64,000 nt of DNA from assembly GCA_905221605.1 (NCBI GenBank), contig CAJNDS010001113.1:687501-751500 (forward strand), written 5' to 3'. This DNA comes from Symbiodinium natans. Lineage: Eukaryota; Sar; Dinophyceae; Suessiales; Symbiodiniaceae. The position numbers and the translations under genes are program-made. Below, piece after piece: positions 8,958 through 20,012 of this stretch (positions are counted from its first letter, which is position 1; each line of letters begins with the position of its first letter). The notes beneath the pieces are model-generated. The model was not told where the DNA came from and made no database searches. It was given only the letters and a program-made list of their open reading frames with translations.

Positions 8958-10800
8958 TGTGCAGGAAACAGAGTCGAGGCCCTTGCCAACTTTGGAGCCT
9001 TTGACGCCACAGGGTCAAGCGCCTTCGCCTCAGCCGCTTAGCATCGCCTGGCCCCGTCACCGGCCGCATCCATTCCTGGAACATGCGATGCAATTTTTCA
9101 GCGGCGGAGGCAACATACAAACTAGAAGTAGCAGTAGTTACTCAGTAGTTTTTCATTATGGACATTCATGGACCTGTGCGTTGAGAAACATCGATTTATG
9201 CAGATTTTTGTTTTGAGAGGCATCGATTGACACAGACCAAGAAGCACCAACGCACAGCAAGCACAAAAAGGTGCAAGGGAGATTTCTGTCAGGTCTTGGA
9301 TGGGCCTTAAATCCACACCGCACCCAGGAAATAGCATGAAATAGCCGTAAACGACCACAGTCCGCGGGTCACGTTTGCTGAGCGCATTTGCTCAGCACAT
9401 ACCATGCTCCGGGGCATCATTTGCCTTTGGGCCGCCCTCGGAAGCAAGTAAGGCCTGTGTTGCTCAAGCAAAGGCCAGGAAGTACCACACGCCCTCCATG
9501 CTATGCACGTAGCACGCAGCCCTTTCCTACTTGTGTCCTTATCTTTTTAAGGCATTGCCCACCCAGCAACACATGTTGATTTCGCTACAGCACGTTTGTG
9601 GATAAAAGAAAGCGCAGGACTGACGGACAGCACAGTAAACACATGATCACAAAACTGTATGTATAAGGCAAGCGTGAGATTCTCAATCGTGTGTGAATGA
9701 AGTGAACAACGCGAACACCCCCAACAAAACAGCATGTACCTCTATCTTGCCCACGCATGAGCGCCCATGTAACAAGAACGAATGTGAAGAAAACAGAGTG
9801 AGCGCAACATTAGCATTGCAAACGGCAAGGTTACATGTGCCTGCAAGAAATATGATTGGTGCGAGAATGAACGAAACGACAGGCACCTGTTGCGAGCTTT
9901 TGCGAATGGTTTGGAAGCTTTTCGCAGCTAAGGCTTGCAGAGGCAGGGTGACAGCACACTGTGCGCGCAAGTGAGATTTGAAGATCTGCATTCCGAGAGC
10001 AGGCCCGGGTCCTCAAGCACTCCAACGGCTTGTGCGCTTCTGGCTCGGCATGTGGTCAGTGTTGGCGTGGATTGCCATACGGATGAAGTCGTAGATTTGC
10101 AGCTCGTGCGCCGCATTGTAAGGTGAGACTGGAAGCTGACGGATCGAATGCTGGATCGAGGTTGCGGCCTTGCAATGCTTCGGAATCCTTTGGAATCCTT
10201 CAGATCCAATCCCGCATATGCCACCATTTGTGGATCATATGAAATCATATGCCATATGCCTACTTTTCCTGGTGCCGCAGGTTGGTGTTGAGCGAGTGCT
10301 CGGGAGATGTTGCTGCCCTAGCATCTAGCAACCCAGCACATCTCGGGATCCGCAAGCACCGAGAGGTTTCTCACCTGTCGTGTTTTGAAATTTGGCAAGG
10401 AGGCCACAATGCTTGTGGGAGACGGAGAGGTGCGACTTCAAGCAGGCGAATGATGTTGCAAGTATGGCGCAGCATGTTTCGATGTGTTTCACTTTTGCAA
10501 GCATGAGAAAGCTGCGCGATTTTACAAAAACGACACGTGCATACTGCATTGCATTGGAGGCCCTGCCTGCGCGATCCCAGACACTGCCGCAGAGCCTTCT
10601 TTGGTTTCTGGGCCTTGCCGCGGGTGCACCGAGTGGCTATAGTTGTTGGAGAGGACTGAGGGAGGTCCGTCTTCGTCAGGCAAGCGGCCCTGTTCCGGAA
10701 GCACGTAGTGGGCACCGACCTCTTCTTGCTGCAGCACATTGACACACAGCTCTTTGGCTCAATTGTTTTTGTACTTGCTCGGCTTCGATTTCATGTTCAT
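8958..10800. other. No recognised gene
   Basis: Unique, moderately GC-rich sequence with short frames on both strands (for example 9683-9991 minus, 10392-10742 plus and its antisense 10371-10745). None shows a domain; the last pair overlap in opposite directions, so at most one can be real. Confidence 0.35.
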
Positions 10801-10953
10801 CATGGGTTCCCCTACTACCCCCCTCTATACTCCCCCCCTGGGTTCCCCCCTTAAATAGCCTTAATCAAGCTTAGTTATCCCTAATGAGCCTTAATTATGG
10901 GGGGGAACCTAGGGGGCGGGGAGTCTAGAGGGGGGGTAGTAGGGGAACCCATG
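10801..10953. repeat. Palindromic MITE-like element with about 50-bp inverted ends
   Basis: Starts CATGGGTTCCCCTACTACCC and ends with its inverse (GGGTAGTAGGGGAACCCATG). Arms are C-rich on the left and G-rich on the right, with an AT-rich loop (about 10850-10895). TTCAT occurs on both flanks and could be a target-site duplication, but the alignment is ambiguous. Confidence 0.75.
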
Positions 10954-11370
10954 AGTTCATGTCCAACTTCCTCGCGCGCTGCGCGCAGGAAGTGTGTCGT
11001 TCCGTATGGCGCTGCGGACAGGCGGCTCAGTGGCTGCTCGAAGTGGCCCGAAGCAGATTGGCTTTTTGTGAGAATACGTCGGGTGTCCAGGCCATCTGAC
11101 GGCACGCCCTTGACGATCCATCAGGACTGCAACCCGGGCACGGGGCCTCGGGGCCGGGTCTGCAAAGCTCGTGGTTGACCTTTGGCTCCGGGATGAAGTT
11201 TGCTCAAGTCCACTGCAGGCCATAGCGCCATAGCGTTCGAGAACAGCGCTATTTGTTGCATGCTGCGATGCCATCAAAACATCTTTTTCTTTGTTCCAAG
11301 GGCGCATGAGCTTGCGATTTCAGACCTCGAAAGCAGCAGCGACCCAAGAAGCAAACTCTGCACCCCTGCC

Positions 11371-11440
11371 TTGTGCTACGCACGTTGTGCTACGCACGTT
11401 GTGCTACGCACGTTGTGCTTCGCACGTTGTGCTACGCACG
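11371..11440 (+). repeat. 14-bp tandem repeat, five copies
   Basis: Unit TTGTGCTACGCACG, one variant unit. Each unit holds the small palindrome GTGC-TAC-GCAC. Confidence 0.85.
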
Positions 11441-11559
11441 TTGGGCCCCAGAGCTGCTTACGCTGTGATTCGTTTGGCTTTAGGCCTCGAGCCGAGCGGT
11501 GCCTCTGGAGACGAGGGCCTACAGCGTGGACAGCGTGGAGAGCGTTCCGCTCTCGCACT

Positions 11560-11695
11560 CTCAGGGCTCTCAGAGCTCCCAGGGCTTTCAGAGCCCTCAG
11601 AGCCCTCAGAGTTTTCAGAGCTCTCAGGGCTCTCAGGGCCCTCCGAGCCCTCAGGGCCCTCCGAGCCCTCAGGGCTCTCAGAGCTCTCAGGCCCA
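11560..11695 (+). repeat. 9-bp minisatellite (TCAGRGCYC)
   Basis: About 14 degenerate units alternating TCAGAGCCC, TCAGGGCTC and TCCGAGCCC. All frames stay open on both strands, which creates spurious Arg/Ala/Leu-rich and Ser/Gln-rich ORFs. Confidence 0.85.
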
Positions 11696-12099
11696 GGCTG
11701 GAGATGTCGTTGTGTCTCAGTGGCCGTGTGACAGTGTTTGTCAGTGCTTGACAGTGTTTGACGGCGCTCCTACGTGGTGTTGCAGGCTGCCACAACCCTC
11801 GTGCACTTGAGCGGCATGTGTGTTCGTGCCACAGTGTGCCTGAAGCAGTGCCTTAGTGCCTTTCGCAGTGGGCCAAATTTCAACAACTTCTCCTTTTGCA
11901 GGGATTTTGTTACCAACGATCTACTTTGACTCGTTGTTTATAGTCGTTTTCGAGGTCAAGGCGCAGGACGACATCACGGGCGAAGACTCCACAGTGTCAG
12001 CATCTCACTCTACTCCATGACTCCTTCTCGGTCGTGTCTCCCTATCTCCTCCTTTCTCTCTTCTTCTTTCTAACTTGTACTCTAACACTTCTCCTTCTC

Positions 12100-12104
<5 letters not shown>

Positions 12105-12133
<29 letters not shown>
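12105..12133 (+). repeat. (CT)n microsatellite
   Basis: Run of CT dinucleotides in a wider pyrimidine-rich stretch (12040-12145). Confidence 0.9.
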
Positions 12134-12135
<2 letters not shown>

Positions 12136-14615
12136 CTCTCCTTCCTTATCTTGTAAGGCTTGTGTTCTCCGACTGTGCGGATGAGCCAGCCCCGGGCCTT
12201 GGTGAACTTTCTTCATAAGGAGTGGATTTTGAGACCATGACTTCACAAAAGCAAATCGGATAGTGAGAGAAGCGAGAGAAACCGTTTCACAACGTTATCT
12301 CAACGCTGCGCTCTTCGACCGCCTCGCCCCGGCTTATGACTGGTCGGGAACCGCCCAAGACTGGCCCAATACTCCCTGATGATATGCGTGCCAAGCGTGG
12401 CAAGCTCTTAAGTGCTTGTACCTTTTGTTGACAATACACTTGGAGTTGGTAGGCTTCACCCATCCCAAGCTTAAAGCTTCCATAGTTCAGTGATGCATTT
12501 TGTAGTTGTGTCCAGGTGTGCGGTGTATGCGGTTTCGATGCTGACTATTTCTGTGCCGAACAGAGGAACTGGTTGAACAACAACCCTATACGCTAAACCG
12601 GATTGGATTGGCCGTTCCATGATGGCAGGGAAAAGCAGGGCACCAGACGGATCATTGTGAGGTTTGGGTGGTTGTGGCTGCACAGCGTGTCAGGTCAGCG
12701 AGTTAGGAAACGAATTCCCGGTTGCCTCCGAGGCCAAGAATCTCCATTTCACAGAAGCTGGGGATGGTGCATATCGCTTCCAGCTCGGTGCCCTTCTTAC
12801 ATGTGGGGGGAGGGGCCGGGTGGCCTTCTGGGGCAGTGCAGTAGTGCAGTGCTTCCATGTGCCAGGTCGACAATGTGCCCACCCGGACGACAGCCCGGAA
12901 GCTTCCTCGGAGCCGCGCCTGTCATTCCCGGCAGATTGCAGCTCCAGCAGGCAACCAGTAAGAAGTTCGAGAATCGCCAAGTCCGTGTTGTTGCATGGCC
13001 TTGCAGTTAGTTTTCCCGTTCGTTGGTGCTTGGACCGGCTGTGAAGGCTCTCAGTCTCGAAATTCGAGAACCAAAGCTTGTGCTTAATCAGCACGTTTGG
13101 TGCACATGTTTTGGGCTCTGTCAACTGGATCCTCTCTATGCGCATTGTTTTGGCTGACATTGCGATTGTACATACAGATTGGATAGCTGAACGATTGATA
13201 TTTTGAAGTGCCCAAGCGCGAACCAGTAGAATGGAATGGGTCGCCGTGAACTGGACGGAGCGCCTTTCACAAGATCTGAGCCGTTCGATCTCCCTGGCTC
13301 ATGCCGCAGGCATATCCTCAGCTTCCAAAAGCTTGCAGAGGCTTGGGCCTTGCCAGTTCAACTCTGGGCACTTATGACTTCTCTCTGGTGAGCTCTCTGG
13401 TGCCCCCTCTGCTCTGCCCAAGAGGACGAACAGCTGCCCGGATTTGTTATCCAGTCGGTGGGAGGTTCTGTCCAGATCTCTCCTCAGTTTTGGATTCACA
13501 AGAAAGCACATTCATGCACATGTGTACATATATGTATATATAAATATATGTGAACATGCGTATGGTAGCCCCTCAAAGGCCGACAAGTGCACTCTTGAAG
13601 AAAACAGGCGCAGCACCGAGGCAACATCGACATCTCGGGGGCCAATTCTGTCAGAGCTCTGCTAACATTCATTTTTACTACCCGTGGCGGTGCAACACAT
13701 ACTCTATCTGCTCTGCAGCACTCCCACATTGCAGACATCTCCTCCAGCGGAATCTGTTCCAGGCCCTGTTTGTTGTATCCTTCCAAACCCCAGCTTTTGT
13801 TTCTCATCTTGAAAACAAATCTTGTTTTTGAAAAGCCCACCCACCCGTGCATGATACACCACGACACTGACGCTGCGACCGTTGCGAAGGACAGAGGTCG
13901 CCCAAAAGCGGTGGACATCGGCCCCTCAACGCGCCGTGCTCGGAGACTTCGTGTAAAGGAAGCGGCTCGCCGCGGCAAACGACAAGCCGATTGACCAGCA
14001 GTACATAATTGAAGAAGGTTCTCCACATGCCTGCCGCTGCTGCTCAGGGCGGCGCGAAACACAAACAAAACCACCCAATCGGACCCCGCAGGCCGGACAC
14101 GACAACGCGCCTAAATGCCAAAAGCATGACGCCGGAGAACGGGCACTGGGTGGCGTGCTATGAACGGAGGCCCGCGGCTCCGGCTGCCCAGGGGAGACCT
14201 GGCGCACCAGACCATCAGGCCAGAACACCGAAATTCCCGTGCTCACTGCTCCCAGTTCACACAATTGGCGTCTCCGGCACAACAGCAGCCGCACGCAGGG
14301 CTGGTGGCGAAGGGCAGCCAAAGCATCCTCGCCCTCCCTGGCCGCGGCAGCGGCGACGATCAGACGAATTCATGGCGGGGGCAGACGGCTGAGAATTAAG
14401 GGCCAGATGGAGGGCAAACAAGTCCGGGCCTTTCTGTCGCTGCTGGGGCCCATGATTGCCATCTTAGGGGGCGAGGCACTTTCTGTCGCTTCTTGGGCCC
14501 ATCCGGGGGGGGGGGGGGAGGGCAAACAAGTCCGGGCTTTTGTGTGGAACAAGTCCTACCCATTTCGGGATTACAAATCCTGCAGCCTCAGTAAACTCTG
14601 ACCAAATAGAACCAT
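12134..14615. other. No recognised gene
   Basis: Unique sequence with overlapping short frames on both strands (12603-13160, 13496-14074, 13926-14399) and no recognisable domain. Includes a small AT microsatellite (about 13520-13555) and two near-identical 40-bp blocks around AGGGCAAACAAGTCCGGGC (14411 and 14518), a direct repeat about 107 bp apart. Confidence 0.35.
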
Positions 14616-15048
14616 GCGCGATTCAGAAACTGGACGCGATTCAGGAAACCAGGATTCAGGAAACTGCGCGATTCAGGAAACCAGGATTCAGGAAACCACG
14701 CGATTCAGGAAACTGTGCGATTCAGGAAACTATTTTCCCGCGATTCAGGAAACCGCGGTTCAGGAAACCACAAGATTCAGTAAACTGAAAACACGCGATT
14801 CAGGAAACCGCGCGATTCAGGAAACTGACAGCACGCGATTCAGGAAACTGCGCGATTCAGGAAACTGCGCGATTCAGGAAACTGCGCGATTCAGGAAACC
14901 AGCGGATTCAGGAAACCACGCGATTCAGGAAACTGCTCGATTCAGGAAACTGCGCGATTCAGGAAACTGCACGATTCAGGAAACTGCGCGATTCAGGAAA
15001 CCACGCGATTCAGGAAACCATGCGATTCAGGAAACCGCGCGATTCGGG
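14616..15048 (+). repeat. 17-bp minisatellite (GCGCGATTCAGGAAACY)
   Basis: About two dozen units of GCGCGATTCAGGAAAC plus C or T, with occasional insertions. The unit is open in several frames, so the 154-codon ORF here is an artefact. Confidence 0.9.
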
Positions 15049-15720
15049 CCTGTTGAAATGTGGGGGGCTGCTTTGTGACACTAACCGTTCAAGCGCATTG
15101 GGCTCCAGCAGCCATTCAAGCAACAGCATTGGGCTCCAGCCTGTTGAAACTGGGTCTCGGGGGGGGGATGATAGCGTCCAGGACAAGGCTGCTTTGTGAC
15201 ACTAAGCCATTCAAGCGCATTGGGCTCCAGCAGCCATTCAAGCAACAGCATTGGGCTCCAGCCTGTTGAAACTGGGTCTCGGGGGGGGGGGGGATGATAG
15301 CGTCCAGGACAAGGCTGCTTTGTGACACTAACCATTCAAGCAACAGCATTGGGCTCCAGCAGCCCTTCAAGCAACAGCATTGGGCAACAGCATTGGGCTC
15401 CAGCAGCCATTCAAGCAACAGCATTGGGCTCCAGCCTGTTGAAACTGGGTCTCGAGGGGGGGGGATGATAGCGTCCAGGACAAGGCTGCTTTGTGACACT
15501 AATAACCATTCAAGCGCACTGGGCTGCAGCAGCCATTCAAGCAACTGCATTGGGCTCCAGCCTGTTGAAACTGGGTGTCACGGCGGGGGGGGGGGGGGGG
15601 ATATAGCGTCCCAGACCAGGCTTCCTTTACACTAACCATTCACTGCAGGCTCCAGCATCCATTCAAAGCAACAGCATTGGGCTCCACCTGTTGAACTGGC
15701 TCGCGGGGGGGGGGGGGGAG
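15049..15720 (+). repeat. Tandem repeat, about 121-174-bp units with poly-G tracts
   Basis: About five units, each with CCATTCAAGCAACAGCATTG, GCCTGTTGAAACTGGGTC, a G-tract of 8-18 bases, GATGATAGCGTCCAGGACAA and GGCTGCTTTGTGACACTAA. The last marker falls near 15064, 15185, 15310 and 15484. Unit length varies through an internal CATTCAAGCAACAG duplication; the last unit is decayed. Confidence 0.85.
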
Positions 15721-15725
15721 TGGCT

Positions 15726-15752
15726 GAGCAAAATAGGGTCTATTTAGAAGCT
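15726..15752 (+). repeat. Terminal-repeat motif, inverted partner of 31,371-31,397
   Basis: GAGCAAAATAGGGTCTATTT plus AGAAGCT. The reverse complement, with two changes, lies at 31371-31397, so this and its partner bracket the whole satellite block in opposite orientation; both sit beside a G-tract. May be a solo end of the MITE described at 31292-31397. Confidence 0.6.
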
Positions 15753-16018
15753 ACCGCCTGGGATTATTAATCAATTTTAGCATATCCAAGACAACCCAGC
15801 TACTTCTCCAACAACGTCTCACGCATATGCGCACTTAGACAACTCATTTCGGACTGATAAATGTTTTGGCTCTTGCAATCTCAGACCCTAAGCCCGGAAC
15901 CCTGACCACAAATTCGTACACTCTAAAACCCTACACAAGAAACTCTATACCGTATTTCCTAAACTCTAACTCCTAAACCCAGAATCTAGAAAGAAAAGGA
16001 GGAAAAAGAAAGAATCAT
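15753..16018. other. Unique AT-rich stretch grading into degenerate telomeric repeats
   Basis: No gene seen. From about 15885 to 15995 the sequence is made of decayed CCCTAAA-like units (ACCCTAAGCCC, CTAAAACCCTA, CTCCTAAACCC). Confidence 0.5.
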
Positions 16019-16790
16019 GTGCAGACGTTCCTGTGTTCCTATCTTCGGAGTTCTTCTATTCCTATCTCTGCTGATTTTTCAGAATGGAAGGAGGGCTTCA
16101 TTTTCCCTCTCACTTTTCCTTTCACTTTTCTTTTCTCACTCCAAGCAGAAGGGAGAAGACAAGGGAGAGAGGTGAGAGATAGAGAGCCCCTTACAGCTCA
16201 ATAAATAGAAAGGTGACCAAAATGGATGAAAAGATCGCCTGCTTTCATTTCTAAACGGCCTGTCCCCGCCTTCTTTTCTTTGCACAGTGCAGACATAAAT
16301 AAACACGAAAGAAGAAAGAGGGCCTTTCCCTACTATTTCCTTCGCTATCCTGGAATCCTGGTTCGGAAAAGAAAGGAACAGCTACCAGCCCCCCTCCCGA
16401 CTTTCATCTTTCCATTTCTTTTGTTTCGTCACGCTCAAACGGACAGAAGAAGGGCGGCCTCTAGTGTTTCCTCGCCTCCTTCTGCACTGTTATAACTTCC
16501 TTTCTTTTCTCTTCTGTTGCTTTGTGTGACAGGTGCGGGGGCATTTCTTTCACTTTTCCCATCGAAGAAAGGCTCCCTTCCTATCCGCATATTTTCTTTT
16601 CTCTTCCTTCCGAAAAAGACTCTAAGAGGCAGGGATAAACAGAATGAAAGAGGAGTCTCCTTTTGCTTTCCGACTACCTTCTCACCACAAAAAGGAACCC
16701 TTCTCTTTCTTCCCTTGACTTTCTTTTATCTTGTTTGCATTCTACGTTTCCCACTAAGAAAATGAGACAATGATGAAGATAAGTGAAGAA
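16019..16790 (-). repeat. Degenerate inverted copy of the 2.25-kb satellite unit
   Basis: Reads as the reverse complement of parts of the satellite: TCCTATCTCTGCTGATTTTT with CAGAATGGAAGGAGGGC matches inverted GCCCTCCTTCCATTCTG; GTTTCCCACTAAGAAAATGA matches the inverted CATTTTCTCAGTGGGAAAC. More diverged than the direct units. A roughly 400-bp unrelated GC-richer insert (about 16800-17200) separates it from the forward array. Confidence 0.75.
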
Positions 16791-17199
16791 AGATCACCTG
16801 CCTGCACGCAGGTTCTCGGGAGCTTGTCTCGACCGGGCTGTCCCTCCTTTCCCCGCACGTCCCTTCGCTTGTCCCCATTGATCTCTCGCGTCTCTTCCCT
16901 TTGCACTCTCTCGCCTCTGGCCCGCCTTCCATGCTGAAAATGCTGAAGAGATACGAAAAGAAGAGCTCATGATTCTTTCTCATTTCTTCTTCTTTATCAT
17001 TCCCATATGAGTAAAGAAGAAAGATTAGGAGAGAGAGCCCTGCGGCAATTCCTGTTTTGGGCGGAAGAAAAGAAACAAAGAGATAATAAGAGAGAAGAAC
17101 GAATAAGAAGGTGCCGGGAACGAAGATGGAAACTGCTCCTTCACCCTGGTCTATCGCTTCCTTTTCGAATTTTTTCGGAAGGAAGATCGAAGAAGATAG

Positions 17200-17731
17200 T
17201 GGGAAAAAAGGAGTGAAGTGCCCGTAGAAGGGAGAAAGTGAAAGGGATGCCCCCGCAACTTTCATATTTTGATAAGAATGCAAGCGCCAGCAGAGAAGAA
17301 AGGAAGAGAGAATAACGAGGAAAGAGCGGAAACCGAGGAGATTAGGAGCCAGGTTTCCCTGATTGATTCTCGTCACTTTTCTCTGTTTTGGGAAGGTGAA
17401 GGGCTTTATATCTCCCACCTCTCTCCCTTGTCTTTTTGGTTGGAGTGAGAAAATATAAAGAAAAGCGAAAGGAAAAGTGAGAGGGAGAAAGAAGCCCTTC
17501 CATTCTGAAAAATCTACAGATTTAGAGACAGGAATAGGGGACAATATGGAAATGATTCTTTCTTATTTCTTCACGTTGTCTCCTTTCCCTATATGACTCC
17601 CTTGCGATTTCCCTTTTGGTTGGAGTGAGAAGAGACAAAAGAAAAGTGAAAGGAAAAGTGAGAAGGAGAAAGGACGCAGAGATAGGAATAGAAAAACTCA
17701 GAAGAGACACAGTCTCAGACAAGATAATTTG
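17200..17731 (+). repeat. Partial, diverged first satellite unit
   Basis: Forward-orientation sequence matching the second half of the unit (GAAAGGGATGCCCCCGCAAC, TTTTTGGTTGGAGTGAG, GACAGGAATAGGGGACAATA). Confidence 0.75.
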
Positions 17732-20012
17732 CTGACTTGTGATTGCGTGGCTGCCTTGGCAAGAGTTGTTGCTGGAATGGCTTTTGGGAAGAAAGTCGGA
17801 GGTGCACTTTTCGATCCAGGCGTGTTTCGCGAGCCGCAGCTTCTGGCCTCCTCTTGCTTGGGCGTGGCCAAGCGCCAGGGAGCAGAAATGCTGCGTTTTT
17901 CAAGTTTCAAATTCGTTTCTGTAGTTTCAGACTAGTTGCAAAATAGTTTCAAAATCCAGTTGCAAAATCGTTGTTAAGGGGAAACTGCGTTTTTCTACGC
18001 GCAATTGCAAAACATGCAGAAGTTCTGGTTTTCAACAAGCGCGGACAGAAATTGCAGCTCCTCCTTAACAGCGATATTTCAACTGATTTTGAAACTAGTT
18101 TGAAACTGACTTGAGACTAATTTGAAACTATGGAAACGATTTTGAAACTCGAAACACTACCATATTCCGGACTTTCTGCCCCCCTCCTGGCCCCTCACAT
18201 ATGGCCCTCACGCACGGGAAGTTGACTTTGGTCAGGCGTGACTAGAGACCAGAGCTTCCGAAAGCTTGCCAATCTCCGGACAGTAGGAATAGAGGAATGT
18301 GTGGAAATGATTCTTTCCTAGTTCTTCATCTTCTTTCTCCTTTCCCTATGTATGAGAAAAGAAGACAGACAAGGAGAGAGCCCCCTGCAATTAGGAATTT
18401 CCCCAGAAGAGAAAGCGAAAGGGATGCCCCCGCAACTTTCACGTTTTTGAGAAGAATGTAAGCACCAAAAGAGAAGAGAAAGGAAAAGAGAATAGCGAGG
18501 AAAGAGGCAAGGAAACACAGGAGGCAGCCCCTCCGCTTGCTTCTTGAATGAAAAAGACATCGGAGAAATGGAAACATGAAATTGAGAGGGAAGTTGCGCT
18601 TTTCCTTGCTGAAGAACAAAGCAATTCCAAAGAACATGGAAAGCACAAGGAATGTACTGGGAAAGGTAGGGAAAGGGATTCTTCCCTTTTTTTGCTTTCC
18701 TTCAATCTGCGATGTAAAGGGAAAGATGCAGCGGACAGGTCTGAAAATACAGGCAGGTGATCTTTTTTCCTTATTGTCATCATTGTCTCTTTTTCTCAGT
18801 GGGAAACGTCTCATTTTCTCAGCGGGAAACGTAAAGTGCAAAAAGATAAAAGAAAGAAAGTAGGGAAGAGTTGGAAGGTTCCTTTTTGTGGTGAGAAGGT
18901 AGTCGGAAAGCAACAGGAGACTCCTCTTTCATTCTGTTTATCCCTACCTCTTATAGTCTTTTTGGGAAGCAAGAGGGAAGAACATACGCGGATAGGAAGG
19001 CAGCCTTTCTTTGATGGGGAAAAGGAAAGGGATGCACTGCCCCCTCAATTTTCATGTTGATAAGAATGTAAGCACCAAGGGTGAAGAAAGGAAGAGAGAA
19101 TAGCGAGGAAAGAGGCAAGGAAACACATGAGATTAGGAGTCAGGTTCCGGTGATTGATGTTCGTCTCTTGTCTTCTTTTTGAGAAGGTCGCTTTTGGTTG
19201 GAGGAAGAAGTCCGCCTTCCATTTTGAAGAATCTGCAGAGATAGGAATTGAAGAAATCACAAGAGACACGGATAGAGGACATTATAGACATGATTCTTTC
19301 TTATTCATTCATCTTCTTTCTTCTTTCCCTATATGAACACAGAACAAAGACAAGGAGAGAGAGCCTCCTGCAATTGGGAATTTCCCCAGAAGAGACAAAG
19401 TGAAAGGGATGTCCCCCGCACCTTTCACACTTTTGAGAAGAATGTAAGCAACAGAAGAGAAGAGAAAGGAACTCATAATAGTGAGCAGGGAGGCGAGGAA
19501 AGACTGGAGGCAGACCTTCTTTCCGGTTGAGCAGGACGAAACAAGAGAATGTAAGATGTAAGTCGGGAGGGAGGCTGGTAGCCGTTCCTTTCTTTTCCGA
19601 ACCAAAGACAAAGAGGAAGGAAGGCAGGATAGGTTTCCGTGATTGATTTTCGTCACCTCTCTATGTTTTGAGAAGTAAAGGGCGTTCTATCTCTCACCCC
19701 TCTCCCTTGTCTTCTTGGTTGGAGTGAGAAAATATAAAGAAAAGCGAAAGGAAAAGTGAGAGGGAGAAAGAAGCCCTCCTTCCATTCTGAAAAATCTGCA
19801 GATTTAGAGACAGGAATAGGGGACAATATGGAAATGATTCTTTCTTATTTCTTCACGTTGTCTCCTTTCCTATATGACTCCCTTGCGATTTCCCTTTTGG
19901 TTGGAGTGAGAAGAGACAAAAGAAAAGTGAAAGGACAAGTGAGAAGAAGAAAGGATGCAGAGAAAGGAATAGAACAACTCAGAAGAGACACAGTCTCAGA
20001 CAAGATAATTTA
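17732..20012 (+). repeat. Satellite unit 1, 2281 bp
   Basis: Boundary set arbitrarily at CTGACTTGTGATTGCGTGGC. The unit has a GC-richer head with inverted GTTTCAAA/TTTGAAAC motifs (first about 550 bp), then purine/pyrimidine-skewed sub-blocks that are diverged copies of each other, each starting near GATAGGAAT and running to GGAAATGATTCTTTC (at 17688, 18286, 19239, 19812). Only this unit keeps about 45 bp after TTGTTGCTGG (GGAATGGCTTTTGGGAAGAA onward, about 17770-17815), which the others lack. ORFs within it are artefacts. Confidence 0.9.

Noticed and set aside
14616-15048. CRISPR array
   Set aside because: Units are contiguous 17-mers without unique spacers, and the genome is eukaryotic.
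14614-15078. 154-codon ORF rich in IQETRFRK
   Set aside because: Translation of a 17-bp minisatellite.
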